The position numbers and the translations under genes are program-made. This document shows, piece by piece, positions 5,361 to 10,275 of a stretch of 10,275 nucleotides of DNA. Source of the stretch: Modestobacter sp. (GTDB lineage: Bacteria > Actinomycetota > Actinomycetes > Mycobacteriales > Geodermatophilaceae). The first letter of the stretch is position 1, and every line of letters begins with the position of its first letter. The notes under the pieces are model-generated. The model ran no database searches, was not told the origin of the DNA, and worked only from the letters and a program-made list of their open reading frames with translations. The stretch lies in contig JAOPVN010000353.1 of assembly GCA_025966175.1 (NCBI GenBank), positions 1 through 10,275 of the forward strand, given 5' to 3'.

Positions 5361-6463
5361 CTAGGAGAGCTCGGCGATCAGCGCGTCCATCTTGTCGGCC
5401 AGCACGTCAGCTCGACCAGGACGGACTCGGGCGTAGAGCGCCAGAGTGGTGATCGGGTCCTGATGGCCAGCTGTGTCTGCACGTCCTTGATGCTGGCGCC
5501 GGCGTCGATGAGCAGAGACGCACATGTCGCTCGCAGGTCGTGCGGCGTGACGGTCAGGCCGGCGGCACGGGCCGCGGGATCCCAGGAGTCGCGCCGGAAC
5601 GTCCGATAGCGACGTAAGCCTCCGCTCCGGTTGGGGAACACCAGCTCGCCAGGAGTTGCGGCCAACTGGCCGGCGATAGCAGTAGCGAGACTGGTGGGCA
5701 TCGTCACCGTGCGGCTGGCGTGGGTCTTCGTGGGTCCGACGACCGTCGTTCCGTCGACGCTCCGCTGTACCCGGATGGTGCGGGCAGCCGCGTCGATGTC
5801 GTCGCGTTGCAGCGCCATCGCCTCGCCGATCCGCAGCCCCGTGTAGGCCAGGGTGCGCACGAGGAGCCGGTCGTCATCGCGTCGCATCGCCGCAGCGAGC
5901 TGTTCGACCTGGGCCGGCGAGAGCACCGGACGATCGGTCGTGGGACGGCGGGGGAGAGCGCCGCGTCGGGTCGCGCACGGGTTGGCGGCCAGCACGCCGT
6001 CGCGCACCGGTCGGTCGAGAACGCGCTTCAGCACACCGTGGGCTTCGATGACCTTCGACGCCGACGCGCCGCTCGCTGTCATGGCCGACAGCCATTCCTC
6101 GACAGAGCTGGCCTTGATCTGCCGGACCGCGACGGTGCCGAACCGAGGCGCGATGCGTAGTCGCCAGGGGTGCTCGTAGTTGGCGACCGTCGACGGACGA
6201 CAGCGGGCCTGGATGAACGTCAAGTAGCCGGGCCACCAGTCCGCGAGCGGTCTTCCTGCGGCGCGGTCGTCGACGGAGTGACCGCGTTCGAGGTCGACGC
6301 GCTTGTGCGACAGCCAGCGGTCAGCCGCAGCCTTGGTCGGGAAGGTCTCCGGTGCGGGCGTCAGCACCCGTGTGTCGGGATTGGGCCACTTGGCCTGCCA
6401 CCGGCCGGAGGGGAGACGGCGAACAGCGCCCCACCCCCGGCGGGATCGCGGTCTGGTCGGCAC
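5361..6463 (-). pseudogene. Phage-type tyrosine recombinase/integrase, frameshifted near C-terminus
   Basis: The frame starts at GTG 6463 (GAGGAGG about 8 nt upstream) and runs 361 codons to 5378. Residues 10-60 are an arm-type DNA-binding segment (VRRLPSGRWQAKW, FPTKAAADRWL). A SAM-like core-binding domain follows (about 72-165) and the catalytic domain begins near 180, with box I Arg211 (LAYTGLRIGEAMAL), Lys246 (PTKTHASR) and H308-x2-R311 (TPHDLRATCASLL). After Leu332 the translation turns to nonsense. Adding one base at about 5465-5468 restores LGHQDPITTLALYARVRPGR and a normal tail to TAG at 5361-5363 (367 residues), bringing back His334 and the nucleophile Tyr344. As read, the protein lacks both and cannot cleave DNA. 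Either a true 1-nt deletion or a sequencing error. It sits beside the tRNA-Arg fragment, its likely attachment site. Confidence 0.88.
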
Positions 6464-6529
6464 GACTGCCCCCTCCTCGCCGGTACTGCCTGCTCTGCGC
6501 CTCTACTCGTTGCACGGGACTCGCACGAG

Positions 6530-6565
6530 ACCCGGTGAAATCACTATAAGTCCAGGTCAGACGCG
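6530..6565 (-). promoter_or_regulatory. Possible integrase promoter
   Basis: On the minus strand TATAGT (6548-6543) fits a -10 element and would start transcription about 70 nt before the integrase GTG at 6463. No good -35 hexamer lies 17 nt further upstream, where the att-site inverted repeat begins. This AT-richer patch stands out from its GC-rich surroundings. Weak call. Confidence 0.22.
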
Positions 6566-6623
6566 TGCGGCACGGTTCTTCCTAAACCGTGTGCCGCAGG
6601 TTCGAATCCTGCCGGGGGCACCA
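6566..6623 (+). other. attR-like site: 3' part of tRNA-Arg(CCU) with inverted core repeat
   Basis: 6579-6623 reads as the 3' part of a tRNA: anticodon loop TTCCTAA (anticodon CCT, 6581-6583), anticodon-stem strand ACCGT (6586-6590), 5-nt variable loop, T-stem GCAGG (6596-6600), loop TTCGAAT, T-stem CCTGC (6608-6612), acceptor strand CGGGGGC (6613-6619), A and encoded CCA (6621-6623). The matching 5' half (acceptor GCCCCCG and D-arm) is absent, and the stem opposite ACCGT is displaced by 2 nt, so this is not a functional tRNA gene. It is what remains at one end after site-specific integration into a tRNA 3' end. The left arm TGCGGCACGGTT (6566-6577) is, apart from a 2-nt gap, the reverse complement of 6585-6598, forming inverted core sites around the anticodon loop. 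The integrase remnant starts about 100 bp to the left. Confidence 0.8.
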
Positions 6624-6631
6624 CCGCCGGG

Positions 6632-7027
6632 TCAGAAGTTCTGGCCGGTCCGCCAGGGCATCTCCTGCAGGGTGAGCGAGGTCCCGTCCGGGTCGCTGAA
6701 CCAGGCGTACTTGACCCCACCGCCGACGTCCTGGACGTCACTGATCTCGACCCCGCGGGCCGCGAGCTCAGCGCGGGCCTTCTCGATGTCGGCGACGACC
6801 AGGTGCACCCCGCGCACGGAGCCGGGAGCCATGTCGGAGATCTGCGGCATGCCGGTCCCGATGACGATGGAACAGGCGGAGCCCGGGGGAGTGAGCTGGA
6901 CGACCCGCATGCCGTCGGTCGGCCGGACGTCGACGTCCTCCGTGAAGCCCAGCTTGTCGACGTAGAAGGCCTTGGCCCGGTCCACGTCGGTCACCGGCAT
7001 CGGCACCAACTCGAGCTTCATGTCCAT
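6632..7027 (-). CDS. VOC (glyoxalase/bleomycin-resistance fold) family protein
   Basis: A 131-residue single-module protein with the paired beta-alpha-beta-beta-beta units of the vicinal oxygen chelate family: LELVPMPVTDVDRAKAFYVD (with KLGF next), then GVHLVVADIEKARAELAARG, and the end VKYAWFSDPDGTSLTLQEMP. Of the usual metal ligands I see His75 and Glu122. The first His position is Val (LELVPMPV) and the second Glu is not evident, so a glyoxalase I reaction is unlikely; a binding or other lyase/oxygenase-type role is possible. ATG 7027 is used; ATG 7021, two codons on, is an equal alternative, as neither has a strong ribosome binding site. A perfect 19-bp palindrome lies 14 nt upstream. It ends 9 nt from the tRNA remnant and is transcribed toward it, so it belongs to the old chromosome flank, not the element. 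Confidence 0.88.
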   Translation of the reverse strand: MDMKLELVPMPVTDVDRAKAFYVDKLGFTEDVDVRPTDGMRVVQLTPPGSACSIVIGTGMPQISDMAPGSVRGVHLVVADIEKARAELAARGVEISDVQDVGGGVKYAWFSDPDGTSLTLQEMPWRTGQNF

Positions 7028-7040
7028 GCCGCACGTCTAC

Positions 7041-7059
7041 CACGTGGGCCGCCCACGTG
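7041..7059. promoter_or_regulatory. Perfect 19-bp palindrome, candidate operator
   Basis: CACGTGGGC (7041-7049), one central C, then GCCCACGTG (7051-7059): 9-bp perfect arms. It lies just upstream of the VOC gene (start 7027) and over 150 bp before the CNNM genes. Size and symmetry suit a dimeric repressor of TetR, MarR or GntR type, but no regulator gene is next to it. On RNA it could also form a hairpin; it has no T-tract. Confidence 0.5.
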
Positions 7060-7223
7060 ACGGCTGGTGCCGGCAGGAGTCGTCGCCTGGTGGGCAGCGC
7101 AGGCCGTCGGGATGCCGGTGACGACGCCTCGCGTGCGCGCCGGTCGGAACTCCGCGGCCCGCCCCGGCGTTCACGGCGGGGGGTCAGCAACGTCGGCCCC
7201 GCCCCACCGCGTCGAAGAGAGAC

Positions 7224-7289
7224 ATGAGCCCCGATCACGAACGCCTGGCCGCGCACCTCGAGCCCGCCGAGGCGGTGCGTGGCCGGTGA
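7224..7289 (+). CDS. 21-residue leader ORF coupled to CNNM gene
   Basis: ATG 7224, preceded at 4 nt by the purine-rich GAAGAGAG, opens a 21-codon frame (MSPDHERLAAHLEPAEAVRG then R). Its TGA (7287-7289) shares an A with the ATG of the next gene (TGATG). The CNNM start has no ribosome binding site at normal distance, so re-initiation from this leader is a sensible way for it to be translated. I recognise no peptide family. It could be regulatory or only a ribosome-delivery device. Confidence 0.4.
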   Translation: MSPDHERLAAHLEPAEAVRGR

Positions 7290-8671
7290 TGACAGTCCTC
7301 TCCTTGCTCCTGGGTGTGCTGGTGGTCCTGCTGATCACCGCGATCACCGGGTACTTCGTGGCCCAGGAGTTCGCCTTCATGGCGGTGGACCGCTCGCAGC
7401 TGAACGCCCAGGCCGCGGCCGGTGACGCCAGCGCCAAACGGTCACTGGCGATCACCCGCCGCACCTCGTTCATGCTGTCCGGCGCCCAGCTGGGCATCAC
7501 CGTCACCGGGCTGCTCGTGGGCTACGTGGCCGAGCCGCTCATCGGCGAATCGCTGGGCGCCATGCTCGGCGGTGTCGGCATCCCCGGCGGGGTCAGCGTC
7601 GGCATCGGCGCGGTCCTCGCGCTGCTGTTCGCCACCGTGGTGCAGATGCTCTTCGGCGAGCTCTTCCCCAAGAACCTCGCCATCGCCCGCGCCGAGCCCG
7701 TCGCCCGGTGGCTCTCGCGCTCCACAGCCCTCTACCTGAGGGTCTTCGGCTGGCTGATCTGGATCTTCGACCAGGCGTCCAACCTGCTGCTGCGCGCGCT
7801 GAGGATCGAGCCTGTGCACGACGTCGAGCACTCGGCCACCGCCCGGGACCTCGAGCACATCGTCGAGGACTCCCGGGAGAGCGGGGACCTCCCGGTGGAG
7901 CTGTCGATGCTGCTCGACCGCATCCTGGACTTCCCCCGGCGCGACGTCGAGCACGCGATGATCCCGCGCTCGCGGGTGGACACGGTGGAGGACGCCGACA
8001 CCCTCGGCCACGTCCGTGAGCTCATGGCCCACGGCCACTCCCGCTATCCGGTGCTGGCCGCCGGCACGCAGGACGTCGTCGGGGTCGTGCAGCTGGCCGA
8101 CCTGCTGACCACCGCCGAGCCGGACACGGCTCCGGTGACCGCCATCGCCCGCCCGGCCCTGGTCGTCTCGCACCTGAGCGGGCTGCCCGACGTGCTGCGC
8201 CAGCTCGGGGAGAGCAAGACCCAGCTCGCCTGCGTCGTCGACGAGTACGGCGGCTTCACCGGGGTGATCACCCTGGAGGACCTCGCCGAAGAGCTGGTCG
8301 GTGAGATCACCGACGAGCACGACGAGGCCCACCCGGAGTACGTGCCGGTCGAGGGCGACGGCGTCTGGGAGATGCCCGGAGACCTCCACGTCGACGAGGT
8401 GGAGCGGGCGCTGGGCACCGACCTGCCCCGTGGCGACTACGAGACCATCGCCGGCCTGGTCATCGCCGCCCACGGCGGCCTCCTCGAGGAGGGCGCCACC
8501 CTCGAGATGGAACTGCCGCCCGACCCGGCCGACCTCGTGCACGACGACGAACCCGCGCCCCGGTTCCTGCACATCCGGGTCCTCAGCGTCGACCGGCACG
8601 TCCCGTCCCGGGTGCGCCTCGAGCTGCTCGACCCGACCCCCGCCGCTGCTCCCGAGGAGAGCTCCCGATGA
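7289..8671 (+). CDS. CNNM/CorC-type membrane protein with CBS pair and CorC_HlyC domain (hemolysin family)
   Basis: A 460-residue protein with the complete layout of the CNNM/CorC (often called hemolysin-like) family, which is linked to Mg2+ and other divalent cation transport or homeostasis. DUF21/CNNM membrane domain at about 1-175: first helix VLSLLLGVLVVLLITAITGY, the conserved FVAQEFAFMAVDR, SGAQLGITVTGLLVGY, and the GELFPKNLAI motif near 123. Two CBS motifs at about 220-340 (MIPRSRVDTV; CVVDEYGGFTGVITLEDLAE) bind adenine nucleotides in relatives. A C-terminal CorC_HlyC domain at about 355-445 includes GDYETIAGLVIAAHGGL. The ATG 7289 is chosen for its TGATG overlap with the leader ORF; GTG 7286 is one codon earlier. 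The stop overlaps the start of a second CNNM gene (ATGA), so the pair is co-expressed and may work as a heterodimer. Confidence 0.92.
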   Translation: MTVLSLLLGVLVVLLITAITGYFVAQEFAFMAVDRSQLNAQAAAGDASAKRSLAITRRTSFMLSGAQLGITVTGLLVGYVAEPLIGESLGAMLGGVGIPGGVSVGIGAVLALLFATVVQMLFGELFPKNLAIARAEPVARWLSRSTALYLRVFGWLIWIFDQASNLLLRALRIEPVHDVEHSATARDLEHIVEDSRESGDLPVELSMLLDRILDFPRRDVEHAMIPRSRVDTVEDADTLGHVRELMAHGHSRYPVLAAGTQDVVGVVQLADLLTTAEPDTAPVTAIARPALVVSHLSGLPDVLRQLGESKTQLACVVDEYGGFTGVITLEDLAEELVGEITDEHDEAHPEYVPVEGDGVWEMPGDLHVDEVERALGTDLPRGDYETIAGLVIAAHGGLLEEGATLEMELPPDPADLVHDDEPAPRFLHIRVLSVDRHVPSRVRLELLDPTPAAAPEESSR

Positions 8672-9687
8672 CCGACAGCCCCTGGGTCGTCCTCACCGCG
8701 ACGGTCGTCATCGTCGCCCTGAGCGCCTTCTTCGTGGCGGTCGAGTTCGCCCTCATCGCGGCCAAGCGACACCGCCTCGAGGACGCCGCCGTCACCAGCA
8801 GGTCCGCCCGGGCCGCGCTGCGCAGCTCCTCCGAGCTCACCCTGCTGCTGGCCGGGTCGCAGCTGGGCATCACGCTGTGCACCCTGGCGCTCGGCGCGGT
8901 CAGCAAGCCCGCCGTGCACCACTGGCTCACCCCGCTGTTCGAGCGCTGGGGCCTGCCGCTGGTCGCGGCCGACGTCGTCGGCTTCGTCGTCGCCCTGATC
9001 ATCGTCACGTTCATCCACCTGGTGGTGGGCGAGATGGCGCCCAAGTCCTGGGCGATCGCCCATCCGGAACGGTCGGCCACCCTGCTGGCGCTGCCCATGC
9101 GGGCCTTCATGTGGGTCTTCCGCCCGCTGCTGAAGGCGCTCAACACCGCCGCCAATGCCCTCGTCCGCAGGGTCGGCGTGGAGCCGGCCGACCAGGTCGC
9201 CATCGGCCACAGCCCCGACGCGCTGCGCCACCTGGTGGAGCACTCGGCGAACGTGGGCGCCCTGGACGCGCGCTTCTCGGCGCAGATCTCCGGTGCGCTG
9301 GAGATGGAACGACTCACCGTCCGGGAGCTGGTCACCCCCGGCGCACCACTGACCGGCGTCGGCGTGGAGGCCACGGTCGGCGAGGTACGCCAGGCCACCC
9401 GCCGCTCCGGTCACCTGCGGATCCTGCTCGGCACCGGCGGGCGGATCAGTGGCGTCGTGCACGTCCGCGACACCCTCACCGCCGCGGACGAGGCGGCCGC
9501 AGCCGGGTTCGCCCGCCCGGTGTTCACCCTGGACGCGGACACCCCCGTACACGCCGCGCTGAAGTCGATGCGGGAGACCCGCAACCACCTCGCCGTCGTC
9601 ACCGACGCCGGCTCGGTCATCGGGGTGATCACCCTGGCCGACGTGCTCCGCCGCCTCTTCCCGCTGGGCGCCACGGCGACGGCCTGA
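8668..9687 (+). CDS. CNNM/CorC-type membrane protein, short form without CorC_HlyC domain
   Basis: A 339-residue paralog of the preceding gene. CNNM membrane domain at about 1-170: VVLTATVVIVALSAFFVAVE, then FALIAAKRHRLEDAA, SQLGITLCTLALGAV, VVGEMAPKSWAIAHPE. Two CBS motifs follow at about 213-330 (ERLTVRELVTPGAPLTGV; HLAVVTDAGSVIGVITLADV). The protein stops right after the CBS pair, so the C-terminal CorC_HlyC domain of its neighbour is missing; this is a known short form, not a visible truncation. ATG 8668 overlaps the upstream stop by 4 nt, with GAGGAGAG upstream. Tandem long/short pairs of this kind are common in Actinobacteria and suggest one complex in which the long partner supplies the accessory domain. 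Transport of Mg2+ is the family inference; no direct evidence here. Confidence 0.92.
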   Translation: MTDSPWVVLTATVVIVALSAFFVAVEFALIAAKRHRLEDAAVTSRSARAALRSSSELTLLLAGSQLGITLCTLALGAVSKPAVHHWLTPLFERWGLPLVAADVVGFVVALIIVTFIHLVVGEMAPKSWAIAHPERSATLLALPMRAFMWVFRPLLKALNTAANALVRRVGVEPADQVAIGHSPDALRHLVEHSANVGALDARFSAQISGALEMERLTVRELVTPGAPLTGVGVEATVGEVRQATRRSGHLRILLGTGGRISGVVHVRDTLTAADEAAAAGFARPVFTLDADTPVHAALKSMRETRNHLAVVTDAGSVIGVITLADVLRRLFPLGATATA

Positions 9688-9733
9688 CCGGACGGGCGGC
9701 CGTGCTCAGGCCTTCGACGAGAGGGCACGTGCC

Positions 9734-9750
9734 GTCGTCCGGGTGACGAC
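9734..9750 (+). terminator. Possible terminator hairpin after the CNNM pair
   Basis: GTCGTC (9734-9739) and GACGAC (9745-9750) form a perfect 6-bp stem with a 5-nt loop, 47 nt after the CNNM stop. A separate 10-bp palindrome, GGCACGTGCC, sits directly before it at 9724-9733. No T-run follows. Position fits a transcription end; strength is doubtful. Confidence 0.3.
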
Positions 9751-9911
9751 TGACGGTCACCATTCCCGCTCGTTCGACGATGGTCCGGTGGTGTTCCCGG
9801 TCGGGCGATCCCGCCGGAACGCCGTTGTTGCACGAAGATCCTCAAGCAGTTCGTTCACCCGGTCGATGGAGTGCATGTCAGTTCATCACCGAACGTGAGC
9901 GGAGCCCGAAC

Positions 9912-10275
9912 GTGTCCAGCCCGATGGCCAGCAGCCCCCGCGGCGTCACCCGCGTCCTCATCCTCGCTGACGCCCCGGTCCTGCGCCGTGGGCTGGTCGG
10001 CATGATCAACGAGACCGCCGGCATGCAGGCGGTGGGCACTCCGGGGGAGCCGCGTCGTGCGCTGACGCTGGCGGAGTCCGCCCGCCCGGATGCGGTGATC
10101 GTGGAGCTGGGCACTGGTCGTGGGGCGACGTTGAACGCCTGTCGGGACCTGCGCCGTCGGTTTCCGCAGATCGCGATCGTGGCGCTGGCGTCCTCGGAGG
10201 ACCCGGCTGTGGTGAACGAGGCGCTGGCCGCCGGTGTGCGGGGTTATCTGCTGATGAACACCTCTCCGACGTTGC
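9912..10275 (+). CDS. NarL/FixJ-type response regulator, partial, with degenerate receiver domain
   Basis: Open to the right edge (121 codons seen). GTG 9912 has GGAG 7 nt upstream; ATG 9924 is an alternative four codons on. The visible part is a receiver domain: VTRVLILADAPVLRRGLVGM, ARPDAVIVELGTGRG, ACRDLRRRFPQIAIVALASS, AAGVRGYLLMNTSP. Layout and the GYLL-x-x-TSP end are those of NarL/FixJ regulators, so a LuxR-type helix-turn-helix is expected just outside the window. The phosphorylation pocket is altered: the phospho-acceptor Asp is Glu65 (VIVELG), the acidic pair is Ala19-Asp20, the conserved Thr is Ala93, and the conserved Lys is Met115. It is therefore probably not controlled by ordinary aspartyl phosphorylation. 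No sensor kinase is visible. The 224 bp before it contain its promoter, but I cannot place it. Confidence 0.85.
   Translation, partial: MSSPMASSPRGVTRVLILADAPVLRRGLVGMINETAGMQAVGTPGEPRRALTLAESARPDAVIVELGTGRGATLNACRDLRRRFPQIAIVALASSEDPAVVNEALAAGVRGYLLMNTSPTL

Noticed and set aside
6540..6623. Complete tRNA-Arg gene
   Set aside because: No acceptor 5' strand or D-arm upstream, and the anticodon stem is displaced by 2 nt; only the 3' part is present.
7442..8599. 385-codon minus-strand frame opposite the CNNM gene
   Set aside because: Val/Gly/His/Asp-rich translation that mirrors the codon pattern of the real plus-strand gene; no domain.
8301..9746. 481-codon plus-strand frame across both CNNM genes
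   Set aside because: Low-complexity Arg/Pro/Gly translation in the wrong frame of two clear membrane proteins.
1..10275. CRISPR arrays, insertion sequence ends or tandem repeats
   Set aside because: I saw no regularly spaced repeats, no transposase, and no terminal inverted repeats with target duplications.

Overview
The window looks like a chromosome segment of a high-GC actinobacterium. GC is high throughout, GTG starts are frequent, genes join by ATGA/GTGA overlaps, and the families present (multi-paralog Asp23/Gls24 clusters with an AmaP-type anchor, paired CNNM/CorC-like proteins, a NarL-type regulator) are common in Actinobacteria. The style would suit Geodermatophilaceae or a relative, but the sequence alone does not fix the family.

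Layout. 1-448 holds no convincing complete gene; a frame open from the left edge stops at 120 and is followed by a hairpin at 132-153. 449-1653 (minus strand) is a two-gene unit: an ECF sigma factor followed 5 nt later by a protein joining a zinc-binding anti-sigma-like N-terminus (C14, H36-x3-C40-x2-C43) to an Asp23 domain. A 161-bp divergent control region separates it from a tight plus-strand operon at 1815-4671: Asp23 protein, small Asp23-like protein, small HPD-motif (J-domain-like) protein, two-helix DUF2273-like membrane protein, second full Asp23 protein, DUF6286-like two-helix membrane protein, and AmaP-like membrane anchor. The simplest reading is an envelope-stress module. Its membrane proteins would hold Asp23 proteins at the inner face of the membrane, and the divergent sigma/anti-sigma pair would control it, with the anti-sigma sensing the state of the module through its own Asp23 domain. 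That control model is inference.

4672-6623 is a scarred zone. It holds a doubtful small ORF, an aquaporin (MIP) pseudogene broken by frameshifts, a tyrosine integrase whose last part (including the catalytic Tyr) is lost through an apparent 1-nt deletion, and, next to the integrase start, the 3' part of a tRNA-Arg(CCU) gene without its 5' half. That is the structure left at one end (attR) of a tRNA-targeting integrative element. No second copy of the tRNA or att site lies in the window, so the other end is outside it or has been lost.

6632-10275 is ordinary chromosome again. It has a VOC/glyoxalase-fold protein on the minus strand with a perfect 19-bp palindrome just upstream, then a plus-strand pair of CNNM (DUF21)-CBS membrane proteins, the first coupled by TGATG to a 21-codon leader ORF. 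The window ends inside a response regulator whose receiver domain has lost most of its phosphorylation pocket (Asp replaced by Glu).
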